This document shows, piece after piece, positions 30,640 to 41,105 of a stretch of DNA of 64,000 bases. This DNA comes from Chitinophaga sp. E66 (GTDB taxonomy: Bacteria; Bacteroidota; Bacteroidia; Chitinophagales; Chitinophagaceae). The DNA is taken from positions 3,596,001-3,660,000 of the forward strand of contig CP079103.1 of NCBI GenBank assembly GCA_019285755.1. The letters are read 5' to 3'. Both the position numbers and the translations under genes were made by a program. Under the pieces are notes generated by a model, which searched no databases, was not told the origin of the DNA, and saw only the letters and a list, made by a program, of their open reading frames with translations. How positions within the stretch are numbered: position 1 is the first letter of the stretch; each line of letters opens with the position of its first letter.

Positions 30640-31595
30640 CTAAAGGTCCTTCTTTCCTAAAAAAGTACGGCGGAACCAGCGTTTGATGCGTTTTGTCCGT
30701 TTCATGTAACGGGCCCATCGTGCATCGAGATCATGTTCTATCCTGAGATATACAGCATCTGCGCCTACTGCGGGCGCCGTCGTATCCGGATGCCGGAGGG
30801 GCTCATTCATTTCCACCAGGGGGATTGCGGCAAAGGGATTGCCGGTATCGAAGGTATGCGTGGCCCCATCTCCGAAGCCGATGTTGCTGATCAGGTTCAC
30901 ATTGGGCGTGATGGTCAGCCCTTCCGTGAAAAAGCCCAGGAAATTGAACTGGTAGTCCAGGTATCGATCTTCCCTGCTTTCAGCTGCTGAAAAATATAGG
31001 CGTAGTCGGATACGAAAAAGCGGTCATCATATACCTTAGACATCACACTTTTGACATCATCTTCCGTAAACCGGCCAAGCGTGCGGTCGTATTGCTTCCA
31101 GACCCTGGCCCAGCTGGCCCAACCCCAGATATTGGCGTAGCGGGAGAAGTAATAATCCGCCGTTCCCCATTTGCGCCCCGCCTGCTTGTTGGTGCCGGTA
31201 ACAGACAACATCCGCGGATCATTCCTGTAGCGTTCCAGCATCTGGTCGCAGAAAGAGAAGAAACTATAAGCCGGGAAGCAATCGTCTTCCAGGATGATGC
31301 CTTCCGCCTCATTTTCGAAAAACCAGGTGATGGCATCCGAAACGGCCACTTTACAACCTTTATTGACGTCGCTGAAAAGGGTCCTGATCTCGCAATCCCA
31401 GTCTATTTCCTGCACGATTGACCGTACCTCGCGGCAGCCGGCTTCATCGCCCGGACGGTCCGCACGCGGGCCATCGGCGGCAACGTAAAGGCGAGCGGGC
31501 TTCACTTCCCGGATGCGGTTGAAAACTTGCCGGGTAGTATCCGGCCGGTTGAAAACGATAAATAATATGGGAGACTGAACCTTGTAAGCTGTCAT
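30640..31595 (-). CDS. Glycosyltransferase-like protein (nucleotide-sugar transferase fold), paralogue 1
   Basis: Starts MTAYKVQSPILFIVFNRPDT. A GT-A-like nucleotide-binding opening is followed by YVAADGPRADRPGDEAGC and the acidic GIILEDDCFPAYSFF, with EDD as probable metal site, then NIWGWASWARVWKQYD. One lost base near 30910 splits off the C-terminal part (ISNIGFGDGATHTFDTG). Restored length ~317 residues. The next gene is a paralogue with the same motifs in the same order, 32 bases upstream on this strand, so the pair arose by tandem duplication. Donor and acceptor unknown. Confidence 0.82.
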
Positions 31596-31627
31596 TGGTA
31601 AAAAGCTGGCAGCAAATATAACATAAT

Positions 31628-32581
31628 TCAGCCATCTTTCTTGCCGGTCAACATGCGCCTGCACCAGCGGGCGAACCGGCGCTTGCGTTTATTGTACCGG
31701 CGCCAGCGGTTATGGAGGTCGTGATCGATGGACAGCGAAGCGTAATCGGCCAGCAGTTCCGGTAATATAACCCTGGGATGTTTTAACGGGAATTTCATTT
31801 CCACGACGGGCATATTGCCCTGCGGGTCACTGGAGTTAAAGGTATGCGTGGCGCCTTCGCCAAACCCTATATTGGAGACAAGGTTCACATTGGGAATGAT
31901 GGCGAGCCCTCCCTGGAAAAAGTCAGGAGGTGGAACTGGTAGTCCCAAGCATCGAGCTTATCGTCCAATATTGCCTGGAGGTATTGTAGCCAGTCTGCCT
32001 CGATGAATTGATCGTAAAATACCTGGCGAAAGATGCGGTTCACATCCTGCAGGGGATACCGCTCCATCGTATGGTCATACTGCTGCCATACCCTCCGCCA
32101 GGAGGCCCACCCCAGATATTCCCCAACCGGGCGTAGTAATAATCCGCATCGCCCCATATGCGGCCCATTTGTTTATTGGTACCTGAAATGGAATAAAAAC
32201 GGGTATCGTGACGGTAACGTTCCAGCATTTCGTCACAAAAACGGAAAAGCTCCAACCCGGTACGCAATCATCTTCCAGGATGATCCCTTCGGGTTCGTGG
32301 TCGAAAAACCAGGTAATCGCCGACACAGGCCCCAGCCTGCAGCCCTTATTCGTTTCACTGAACAGGGTCTTCACTTCACAATCCCAATCTACCTGCTTTG
32401 CGAGCTCCCGTACTTTCCGGCTGCGTTCCGCCTCGTCCGGCCGGCCTTCGCGGGGGCCGTCTGCCGCAATGTACAGCCGGGAGGGCTTTGCGGCCCGTAT
32501 CCTTTCGAATACCTGGCGCGTAGTGTCCGGGCGGTTGAAAACAACGAAAAGAACCGGCGATTGTACGTAATAGCTTTCCAT
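31628..32581 (-). CDS. Glycosyltransferase-like protein, paralogue 2, frameshifted
   Basis: Same family as the gene at 30640: MESYYVQSPVLFVVFNRPDT, LYIAADGPREGRPDEAER, GIILEDDCVPGWSF, then restored NIWGWASWRRVWQQYDHTME and VSNIGFGEGATHTFNSS. Slips lie near 32250, 32125-32150 and 31930. Length ~317 residues. The two copies are clearly similar along their whole length. It diverges from the GT2 gene with a 138-base gap. Confidence 0.82.
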
Positions 32582-32719
32582 CTTCGAAAAATAGCGAAAG
32601 GCGGTACGCCGGGGAAACCCAGCGGATCGAAACGTCGTTCGCCGGCCGCGGGATGTCGTATTTCAGACATGAATGGAAGCGGCAAATTTGTTGAATATAT
32701 TACTTTTGCTGTGCTAAAA

Positions 32720-33479
32720 ATGACAACCCAGCGAAGTATGAACAACAATCCAAAAGTATCCATCGTCATCGCCACCTACAACGCCATGGTACATTTACCG
32801 GAATGCCTGGCATCCATTGAGCGATTGGGGCGCAACGACATGGAGATCGTGATCGTGGATGGCGGCAGCACCGATGGCACCGTGGATCATGTTCAGTCGA
32901 AAGGATGGCCGCACCTGCGATGGATCAGTGAGCCCGACAAAGGCATCTATGATGCGCTCAATAAAGGGGCGAAGATGGCAAAGGTACCTGGGTGCATTTT
33001 CTCGGTTCGGACGACCGGCTGCTGCCGGGGTTCAGCGAGCTGATGGACCGCATGACCGATCCCGGAACAATCTATTACGGCAACAGTGAAGAGTGGTATT
33101 ATGGCGACACCAAACCCGATTACATACTGCTGGGAGGAAAATTCAACAACTACCGTATCTCCAAATATCCTGTCAACCACCAGGCCATCGTCTACCCCAC
33201 CCGCATCTTCGAGACCTATGCTTACGATTTGAAATACAGGATCTTCGCCGATTATGCGCTCAACATCCGGATATGGGGCAACCGGCAATACAAAAAGAAA
33301 TACGTCCCCTCTTTATCGCGAGTTATAACATGAACGGGTTTTCATCTACCATGCGCGACATGGAGTTCCGGGCAGATAAGCCCGCGCTGATCCGCGAGCA
33401 CCTGGGCTGGGTGGTGTACCTGCGCTTCGCGCTGAAGCGGCTTAAGAAAAATGGGAAGGTCATCATGACTGGTAGCTAG
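32720..33479 (+). CDS. Family 2 glycosyltransferase, frameshifted
   Basis: GT-A fold: PKVSIVIATYNAMVHLPECL at the start, then EIVIVDGGSTDGTVDHV and the DXD-type region VHFLGSDDRLLP. Start may be 32720 (MTTQRSM) or 32738 (MNNNPKV). Slips lie near 32985 (GTWVHFLGSDD) and 33320. Restored length ~253 residues. TACTTTTG at 32701 fits the -7 consensus but lies close to the start. It converges with the next gene, sharing 4 bases. The cluster context suggests surface polysaccharide or protein glycosylation. Confidence 0.88.
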
Positions 33480-34427
33480 GCGAGCCCGAACTTTTTCCGC
33501 CATTTCAAACGCTTCTTTTCTTTCAGATATGACTTGCGTGCTTTGTCGTAAGCAAAGGGCAGTGTGGCGTATTGCGCCTGCCCGGCAGCGGTGAGCGCGG
33601 CATCATACCCGTTGTACAGTGCTACCAGGTCTGGCCGGTCTGCCAGCCGAAAGCGGTTATAGGTGTGGCCGGGCAGTTCACGAATGCCGGTTTTAAAGAG
33701 CTGAAGTGATAGAACACCAATGGGCCGTCGTTTTCCACTACGAACTGCCCGTTTTCTAATTGAAGGCTTCTTTCGTGGAGGTTCCATGGCGCCATGTTGA
33801 GACCGCGGCGCAGCAGGATTTTCACATCCCGGAAGAAGACGGGCGCCAGGTTGATGGGGAGCTGGTCCACGAACATGCCTTTATAGGTATCTGAATATCC
33901 CATTTCATAAGTATGGCCCTTCCACCAGTCCAGGAACTTCCGGGCATCTCCCCTGTCGGCTATAGCGATGAAACCGAGATTGTAGATACCGAACTTCAGG
34001 AAGGTATTTTCGGATGGGATGCGGCCGTCCATGCCAATTGGCGTACAGATGTGCGGGGTAAGCAGGATGGTATGCGATGTGAGCTCCAGGTGCATAAAAT
34101 CCAGCGGCTGGTACACCTGGATATCCGGGTCAAAATAGATGGCTTCGGGAATGCCTCTTTCTTCGAAAAGGAATTGGAAAACCCTGGGTTTGATGCAGGT
34201 GTTCAGTTCTACGATATTGTATTTACGGCTGAGCTCTCCCCACCGCGGCTCTATATCTGCGGCTGTGATCACTTCGCCGGCCACGGCGGCATAATCGATA
34301 TCCGGGCGCTTTTCATCGCACAGTACGACCAGGAAGCGCGCGGATGGGTTATGCCGGAGGATGGAATCCCCGAGCACTTTGGCGTAACCAGGTAATTGTT
34401 TGAGCAGATGGTGAAATACGTTTGCAT
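33476..34427 (-). CDS. Glycosyltransferase-like protein (GT-A, DxD), frameshifted
   Basis: I place the start at 34427, giving MQTYFTICSNNYLAYAKVLG after one lost base near 34390. This matches how such proteins usually begin, while the longer upstream extension does not look like protein. The metal site is in AIYFDPDIQVYQPLDF. Also seen: NLGFIAIADRGDARKFLDWW and DQLPINLAPVFF. A second lost base near 33690 leads to the C-terminus (YNRFRLADRPDLVALYNGYD; ends KWRKKFGLA). Length ~317 residues. Confidence 0.78.
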
Positions 34428-34534
34428 GATTGATGGGCTGATCAGGCGCGCAAAGTATTTCCAAATCGAGGGCATGCAAAGCCGGACGGGCTGAACTGTC
34501 GTAATAAGGTGATTGAAGTGTTGCAGGAGCCGTT

Positions 34535-34819
34535 TTAACGGCGGATCTCCCCATTAATGGCCTTCGTTCCGTTTCCGGATGCAAATTCGGCCTTATAGCC
34601 GGAGAAGAATGAATTGGGGTGTACGCGGAGGGCTTCGGCAAGTTCCAGAAGGGTAGAGAGTTGCGGATCTACGTCTGCCCGCTCTATTTTAGAAATATCG
34701 GCATGATCTATCCGGCACAACGCGGCCAGCCTGCGGAGGCTGAGCCCCGCCGACAGCCTGATCTTTCTGATGTTCTGACCAATGGCTTTCCTTTCCGTAT
34801 GCTGATTGCCGTTCGCCAT
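34535..34819 (-). CDS. XRE-family (Cro/CI-type) regulator
   Basis: 94 residues with a helix-turn-helix of the lambda-repressor type: AIGQNIRKIRLSAGLSLRRL, ALCRIDHADISKIERADVDP, LSTLLELAEALRVHPNSFF. I chose the start MANGNQHTERKAIG at 34819; the upstream extension is out of character. It stands divergent from the next small gene by 106 bases and may control it. Confidence 0.9.
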   Translation of the reverse strand: MANGNQHTERKAIGQNIRKIRLSAGLSLRRLAALCRIDHADISKIERADVDPQLSTLLELAEALRVHPNSFFSGYKAEFASGNGTKAINGEIRR

Positions 34820-34925
34820 GCGATTGCGGCAGCCAAATTGATTGTTTTCTTTCCAAAAGTTGTTGGGCGTTGGCCCAACAGACCGAAATTTCCTTAACTT
34901 TCCATTCACAAATTCATCCAATCCC

Positions 34926-35228
34926 ATGCAATCTGCCGTATCCGACCACCCCGTCCACGAGAAGATCCTCCGTTTACTGGAACAATTGCAGTCCCTGGGG
35001 CCCACGTTCGTCCACATCCGCCTGACCGGCGACGAGTCCCACTATCTGCGCCACCAGCCTATCCATCCTGTAGTTATCGGGGAGGAACCTTATACTTCCC
35101 AACATTATTTCCCGGCATCGCCCGTTTCATCCAGCGTCATTATCCTCGCAAAAGACATTCACCCCGGTGAATTAACAATGGACATCTGTTCGACCGGGCA
35201 TTCCTGCCCGGTTTTTTTATCTAGATAA
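34926..35228 (+). CDS. Small hypothetical protein
   Basis: Starts MQSAVSDHPVHEKILRLLEQ; no family recognised. The frame as read runs through a terminator hairpin (35194-35218) and stops only at 35228, which is unlikely. If one C is missing in the run at 35162-35165, the protein would end at the TGA at 35168-35170 (~81 residues), well before the hairpin. No signal peptide or membrane helix. The XRE regulator lies divergently upstream. Confidence 0.55.
   Translation: MQSAVSDHPVHEKILRLLEQLQSLGPTFVHIRLTGDESHYLRHQPIHPVVIGEEPYTSQHYFPASPVSSSVIILAKDIHPGELTMDICSTGHSCPVFLSR
35194..35218 (+). terminator. Terminator after the small hypothetical gene
   Basis: Perfect stem CCGGGCA/TGCCCGG with a TTCC loop, followed by seven T. 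Confidence 0.85.
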
Positions 35229-35307
35229 GCGCCATTTCTTTTGATTTTCACGCCGGATAACTATTTTTATACATATCACTTTTTTAATCCCTTTACTGCA
35301 CACCCAC

Positions 35308-35891
35308 ATGAAAAAACTGCTATTGCTGTTAGGCGTATGCCTGTCTTCCACCTGTGCCTTTTCCCAATCCTTTATGCATGGAGCCGGTATTTGCGCCTTT
35401 TTTGAAAGTTACAAGGACGTAGACATGAGCACTGCCGTAGGATTTACCTATTCTCCCCGCTTCAACTTCGTGGAAGGGGAAAGCATGTCTGTTTCCGTTG
35501 GTATTCCCATTAGCCTGGCCTTCTCCGGCAGCGGACAATACAACTCCCGCGAGGGAGCGTCGGAAGACTTTAAGCTGGGCATCCTGATCAATGCCCCGGT
35601 AATGCTGAACCTCAACTTTGGGGCTGGTTCTTCTCTTGACAATGAAAGCCGTTTCGGCGGGTTCATTGGCGGGGCGGCGGCTTCCACTGGGGCGCCTCCA
35701 CCGACCAGCTCGATCAGAATGGCAACGTGAAAAACGTGGGCGGCACCACATTCGGCTATGCCGCCAATGCGGGCGTACGCTTCGCCATGGGCGATATGGG
35801 GAACAACATTGAGATCAAAGCCTCCTATTTCAAAGGAGTGAATGAGAACAAAATGGACCTTATCGGTATCGCCGGGATCTTTAACTTCTGA
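35308..35891 (+). CDS. Outer-membrane beta-barrel-like protein, frameshifted
   Basis: The signal peptide MKKLLLLLGVCLSSTCAFSQ is followed by alternating amphipathic strands (AVGFTYSPRFNFVEGESMSV; IPISLAFSGSGQYNSR; NNIEIKASYFKGVNENKMDL) and a C-terminal Phe (IAGIFNF), a common end for outer-membrane barrels. One lost base near 35680 breaks the frame; restored length ~195 residues. Function unknown. A hairpin with a weak T run follows at 35922. Confidence 0.8.
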
Positions 35892-35921
35892 TCCTCAGCA
35901 CATTAACGATCTATTTCAGCG

Positions 35922-35951
35922 GGCTGGCCAAATGGCCGGCCTGTTGGTTTT
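35922..35951 (+). terminator. Hairpin after the outer-membrane protein gene
   Basis: Stem GGCTGGCCA/TGGCCGGCC with one wobble pair and a 2-base loop, then TGTTGGTTTT. A plausible terminator 30 bases past the stop. Confidence 0.5.
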
Positions 35952-35985
35952 AAGGCCTTGCCCCACAGGTTACATGCTAGCCCAA

Positions 35986-36084
35986 GGCCAATTAGAGGCC
36001 AATTAGAGGGGAATTACAGGCCAATTACAAGGGAGTTAGCGGCAGACGAGGGGCAGACGAAGGGCAGACGAGCGGCAGACGAGA
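35986..36084 (+). repeat. Second 11-bp array (GGCCAATTAnn, then GGCAGACGAnn)
   Basis: Nine consecutive units of exactly 11 bp with no gap. Units 1-4 are GGCCAATTAGA-like, unit 5 is AGGGAGTTAGC, units 6-9 are GGCAGACGAGG-like. The word changes in the middle but the period does not. It is unrelated in sequence to the ACCGTATT array 500 bases away. Confidence 0.93.
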
Positions 36085-36179
36085 GCGTGTAAGATATTGA
36101 ATTACACACTGTTAGAATATGTAGAACAAATCATCTCATTGCCTTTCAACGAGTTATAGTAATTTACCGTGTTAATTGT

Positions 36180-36724
36180 GACCATATGTCAAAGAACTAG
36201 GTCAAATGTAGCGGTAAGCCGGGGAGGGAAAAAGAAAAACGCCGTATACACTTATTTTGCAGCGTTTTGTAGCGTTTTTAGGTAAACAATTGATTATGGG
36301 CTAGTTAAGTTTGTTCGGGGTACAGCAATATCAGCCTAAGGGTTTAAGGAATATCTCCTCTATCCATGGTCTTTCCCTCCTTTTTCCCTCCAAATCCTTT
36401 ACTGTATTGACGGGAGTACTGTTTGATATACACCAGATATACATGAACCCTTAAGTATCCCTTAATGAACCCATAGGATTCTACCCCGGAAGTATACTTC
36501 TCCGGAACCGTACATCAGATACGGTTACAATGCGGTATCCATACTAAGGCATTACGGCGCCAATACGAAACCAATACGGTCCCTATACGGTCCCTATACG
36601 GTCCCTATACGGTCCTAATACGGTTACAATACGGTTACAATACGGTTACAATACGGTTACAATACGGTTAGACTACGGTTTTAATACGGTTGCAATACGG
36701 TTACAATACGGTTAGATGACAATT
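36180..36724 (-). repeat. Repeat element, copy B (inverted relative to copy A)
   Basis: Reverse complement matches copy A (2873-3371) block by block from AATTGTCATCTAACCG to CTTTGACATATGGTCA. B has 13 ACCGTATT-type units against 10 in A, two purine units against three, and lacks the GCCTTAGTAAT duplication except for one trace. The first five units follow the same order of variants in both copies, including the odd ACCGTAGTCTA. Confidence 0.88.
36570..36712 (-). repeat. 11-bp tandem array in element B (13 units)
   Basis: Thirteen gap-free 11-bp units. Read on the plus strand they are ACCAATACGGT, CCCTATACGGT three times, CCTAATACGGT, TACAATACGGT four times, TAGACTACGGT, TTTAATACGGT, TGCAATACGGT and TACAATACGGT. 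The core ATACGGT is constant. Homogeneous runs of identical units point to recent local duplication. Confidence 0.93.
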
Positions 36725-36746
36725 GCCGGGCGCTGGGCCCGGCAAT
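36722..36746. terminator. Hairpin at the edge of element B
   Basis: Perfect 10-bp stem ATTGCCGGGC/GCCCGGCAAT with a 5-base loop, touching the end of element B and 42 bases past the LptD gene stop. There is no T run, so termination is uncertain. Confidence 0.45.
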
Positions 36747-36788
36747 CATTAGTTATAATTATAATGCGTTATGTCACTTTTACCCCTG

Positions 36789-39572
36789 TCAGAACTCCAT
36801 GAACTGCCGCGTTCGGTTGATGCGCAGGTCGCGGAGGATGCCGGCTTTGGGGTTGATGGTAATGCTGAACTGCCGGTAACTACCGAAAGGCACCAGGTTG
36901 ATGCTCATTTGCCAGCAGTGCAGGTCGCGGGAAATGGTGAGGGTCGTGTAGGCGATCTGCTTGTTGATGAAGTCGAAACCGCTGTTCATGATCACTTTCC
37001 ATTTGGGCGTCAGGCTGAAGTCGCCGTTGAAGCCCAGGTACTGGGTGAAAATGGTGGTATCGCGCAGCAGGTCGATCGAGCGGCCGCGGTTGTATGCCAG
37101 TGTATAAGACAGGTCGAGGCGCCAGGGGATGTCGAAGTCCACGTAATCTCCCGGGTTGGCCCGCATCATTTCCAGCTGGCGGCGTTGCTCTTCCAGCTGG
37201 GCTTCAGGCAGTTGCCCGTCTTCCTCCATCTCCTCTTTCTCCTTCTGCTTCTGCTTCGTTTTGGCGTCCTGGCTCTGGAAGGAGGTACTGAGTGAGATAT
37301 TGGCGTTGGTCAGGCGGCCGAGGCTGAACTTGTCGCCGTTCCAGACATATTTGTTGATGGGCCGGCCGATCCTGTCTACCTGGTAAGGGTTCAGGTACCG
37401 CTGGCCGAGATGTTCACTTTATCGAACAGGTTCGTACGGGCATTGAGCATGAAAGGCGAGAGTTTCATACTATCGGCCATGAGGTTATAGCTGCCGCTGA
37501 TACCAAAACCGTCCAGCAGCTTCACCTTCCGGAAGCCGGAGGTGTCTTTGTCGCTCCGCACCTTCATTTCCAGGTTGTTATCGATCCCGAAGGAGATACC
37601 GGCGAAGGTCTGGTTGGGGAACCGCCGAAGGGGGCGCCCTGGTATTTAGAATAACCGATCTTATCGCCGTTATTGTTGACGATCACCGAGTCGTATTCGC
37701 CGTTGCCGCCCGTCCGGGTGAGGTTGGGAGAATAGTTGAAACCGATGTTAGGGCGCATCACGTGGCGGATGGCCTGTACTTTCGACTTCTTGCTCTTAAA
37801 CCCGTACATACCATATAACGCCGTACTGAGCGAAGCGCCGGTAGACATGGCACTGCTGCGGAAGAATCCTTTATTGTAGGTGGTATCGAAATTCTGGTCT
37901 GTCGGGTTCCATTCGAGTATCTGCTGGCGGATATACCATTTCTCGGTATAGTTCACGCTGGGCGTCATGATGATGTTCCGGGTAACGGGGATGGACAACG
38001 TGATGGGGATCTGGTGCTGTACGCCCGCCTGGAGGTTGTCGAACATCGCGGCGGTTCCGAACGTGGAGTCTACGAACCGGATGTTGTTCCGTAACAGGCC
38101 ATTATAGCTGATGCCGATCTTCTCGTACCATTTGGGATTGCCCACCATTTCTTTCCGCTGGAAGGGATACAACGTATTGACGTTGAACGATCCATCGGGG
38201 AAGTTGATGTTATACTGGCGGGTTTCGTTGTTCTGGTCGTGGTTGGCGGCGAGCGTCAGGTTGTAGGGCTTGCCTACCCAGCTTTTCGAGTAGTTGATCG
38301 AAGAGCGGATATTATTGTTCAGCCTGCGCGAAGCGTCGTATACGTTGTACCGGTTGAACGTGGCGGTGCTGAACTGTACGTTGGCCCCGAAGTTGGTTCC
38401 AGGGCGGGCCTTACCGTCCTGGCTATGGCTCCAGGATACCTGGAAGTCTTTGGACTTGGTGAAGTTCTCCTTGATCTCCTGGTCGCCGGTGCGGGTGAGC
38501 GAATAGGCGAAATTGAAGCCGCCGTTATACTTGTATCGTTTGCGGTAGGTAGGACTGAGCATGGTGCCCCAGCTGCCGTAGGAATATATATTGGCGCGGA
38601 CGGTCAGGTCCGGTACTCTCCCAGCCCGAAATAATACCCGCCGTTTTCCAGGCCGAGGCCTTTCTGCTGGTTTACTACGTATTGCGGGGCAGCAGGCCGG
38701 TACGCTGGCCTGAGCTGATGGGGAAAATGGCGAAGGGGATGAACAGCGGCGTGGGGATGCCTTCGATCTCCAGGTTCGCGGGGCCGGAAACGATCAGTTT
38801 GTTCGGGATCACCTTGATCTTTTGGCGCGGAACGAGAAGTGCGGCGTATCGAGGTTACAGGTGGTGTACCCGTTGCGGAAGCCGAAGATGGTATTATCTG
38901 GCTGCTTCTTCACTTTCTGGCTGGCCACGAAGCCCTCGCCGTATTGGGCGCGGGTCTGGTAGATCATCGCTTTGCCGGTGTTGAAGTTGTACTGTACGGA
39001 GTCCATTTCCGAACTGGTGGCGCCGTCGTTTACCACGGCTTTATCCAGCGGCTTGCCGGCGGTGTCTACCCCATCCGGGAGGTGAGGATACCGGTGGCCT
39101 GGTTGAAGTCCATCGTATTACCCGTGAGCTGGGTATTTTCATATTTAACATCGGCCTTATTAAATAGCCTGAACTCTTTTTCTTCACGTACATGACGATA
39201 GAGTCTTCGGCTTTATAATTGACCGGTGCGGTGAGGCTGTCTTTGGAAAGTTTGACTTTGGAAGTGTCCGTTCCGGCGATAGCGGCGGAATCGAGGCCGA
39301 TGGAATCTGCGGCTGCCGGCGGTATGGTGTCTATCGCGGGGATAGGGCGCGGGCGCGGGGTATCGGCGGCCAGGAATCCCTGTCCGGGAATGATACGGCG
39401 TGGGGCCGGGGAACGGTGTCTGTGAAAATTTTGTTAAAGTAGATCGGCTGAAACACAGCAGCCAAGGCGATTTCGTCTTAAACAAGGACCAGGCCGTGAA
39501 TAAAAGTACGATCAGCGGCAGGAACCGCCGCCTTAAAAAGTTTTTTAAATTATTTTTGCAGAAAGGGTCCAT
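36789..39572 (-). CDS. LptD-like outer-membrane assembly protein (OstA-like), frameshifted
   Basis: Inserts lipopolysaccharide into the outer membrane in its E. coli relative. The N-terminal membrane helix (FLRRRFLPLIVLLFTAWSLF) is followed by an OstA/LptA-like jelly roll (FRLFNKADVKYENTQLTGNT; DSVQYNFNTGKAMIYQTRAQ), then a large barrel with alternating strands (RPNIGFNYSPNLTRTGGNGE; NITLSIPVTRNIIMTPSVNY-type). It ends LRINRTRQFMEF with C-terminal Phe. Many slips (near 39440, 39190, 39070, 38830, 38690, 38610, 37620, 37400). Restored length ~928 residues. Divergent from the amidase with a 139-base gap. Confidence 0.85.
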
Positions 39573-39711
39573 TGTTAAGCGGGCACAAACCTACATGATT
39601 TTATACAATTTATAACATAGATCGTAAATACAAAATGGAGGTTGTTGCGGCGGCAGGGAATGGACCTGAGAAGACAGGAACTGACTCAACCCATTAAAAT
39701 ACAGTATTGAC

Positions 39712-41001
39712 ATGCGCTGGAAAAGAGTTTTATTTTCAGGATTAGGCATAGGACTGCTCTATACCCTTTTCATTCAAGCAAAAATTGCACCGGATTCTAA
39801 GGTCCCCGGTGCAGGACAAGCCCATCCGCACTATCGTCATCGATGCCGGCCACGGCGGGCATGACCATGGGGCCCGCGGAAACTATTCCAGTGAAAAGGA
39901 TATTACGCTGGCGGTATCGGTCCGTCTGGGCAAGATCCTGGAAGAGATGTTCCCTGACGTGAAGATCGTGTATACGCGCAAGGTGGACCGGTACGACGAT
40001 GTGAACCGCAAGGCGGCTATCGCCAATGAATCAAAAGGCGACCTGTTCATTTCCATCCACTGCAACGCAGCCCCTGATATTAAAAGAATTACGGGATACA
40101 AGACGCAGACATACCGGGACAAGAAAAAACGCAAGCGTACCCGTAAGGTGCCCATTTACGAATCGTACCCCAACCCTGCCAAGGGAACGGAGACATATAT
40201 CTGGGCCACCAGCAAGAACAACGCGAAGTCGGAATCCCTCCGGAACAACTCCGTGATCGTGTTCGACGCCAATTCTGAGGAGACGCAGCAGCTGATGGAC
40301 ACCAAGGACCCGGAGACCATCATCATGCTCAACACCCTCCGCAACGCGTTCTTCGATCAGAGCCTCCGCCTGTCGAACCTCGTGGAAGACGAGTTCACCA
40401 ATGCCGGGCGTATCAGCCGCGGCGCGCGCCAGCGCAACGAAAAAGGCATCCTGGTGCTGCATGCCACGGCCATGCCGAGCGTGCTGGTGGAACTGGGCTT
40501 TATCAGCAACCCGGAAGAAGAGAACTACCTGAACTCCGCCGATGGCCAAAATGAAATGGCCCACTGCATCGCCAGGGCGGTCAAAAATATAAAGACGAGC
40601 TGGAAAGGACGCATAAAGCAGGAGGCGGCGCTGCCCGCCCCGCCGAAGCGCCCGCCCAGCAGCAGCCATCCACTCCCCGCCCGCGCGGGTGAACCCGGCC
40701 CAGGAGCCCTCCGCAGTATCTGCAGGGGCTCTTCCGCTTCAGGGGATGACGGTACCGACTTCCGGGTGCAACTGCTCACTACCGAAAAAGTATATACCTC
40801 GAAATCTTCGCTGTTCAAGAACCTGAAAAAGGAAGCGTGGAGCGGGAAACCCTCCGGCAGAAAGGAAAACGCATCAATAAATATATTTGGGGTATCTTCC
40901 GGACCGAAGCCGAAGCCAACGCCGCCCTTTACAAAGCCCGTAAAAACGGATTCAAAGACGCATTCGTGCTCACATACAAGAACGGTGAGCGCATCGATTG
41001 A
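39712..41001 (+). CDS. N-acetylmuramoyl-L-alanine amidase (Amidase_3) with C-terminal SPOR-like domain, frameshifted
   Basis: Cuts the peptide stem from peptidoglycan. The start MRWKRVLFSGLGIGLLYTLF is a signal or anchor helix. Zinc ligands: His in VIDAGHGGHDHGA, Glu in SSEKDITLAVS, His in LFISIHCNAAP; catalytic Glu region in PSVLVELGFISNPEEENYL. A Pro-rich linker leads to a SPOR-like end (FRVQLLTTEKVY; IFRTEAEANAALYKARKNGF; ends YKNGERID), which binds denuded glycan at division sites. Slips lie near 39800, 40720 and 40840. Length ~430 residues. It is followed by MCE and OstA-like genes. Confidence 0.92.
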
Positions 41002-41076
41002 TCCCCATTTTTCGCCCGACTGGCCCGCCTTTTGCATTAATTCTGTTACCTACGACTGACGCACCATTGTTTTAAC

Positions 41077-41084
41077 TATTTTTG
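41077..41084 (+). promoter_or_regulatory. Candidate -7 box TATTTTTG before the MCE gene
   Basis: TATTTTTG fits TAnnTTTG and lies 21 bases before the MCE start. No clear -33 element was found 19-21 bases upstream. Confidence 0.4.
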
Positions 41085-41105
41085 CAAACGAACTAATTCT
41101 ACCCG

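Larger units (their letters stand above)
35892..36788. other. 0.9-kb noncoding region with an 11-bp array and repeat element B
   Basis: No credible gene. Contents in order: hairpin 35922-35951, second 11-bp array 35986-36084, unrecognised AT-rich sequence 36085-36179, repeat element B 36180-36724, hairpin 36722-36746. Confidence 0.8.

Noticed and set aside
35194..35228. Coding end of the small hypothetical protein through the hairpin
   Set aside because: A perfect terminator with seven T lies there; an earlier stop at 35168-35170 after one lost base is more likely.
2873..36724. Composite transposon or genomic island bounded by the inverted repeats
   Set aside because: No transposase, integrase or target-site duplication is seen, and the enclosed genes include core functions (mutS2, ung, plsC, tRNA) with base composition like the rest.
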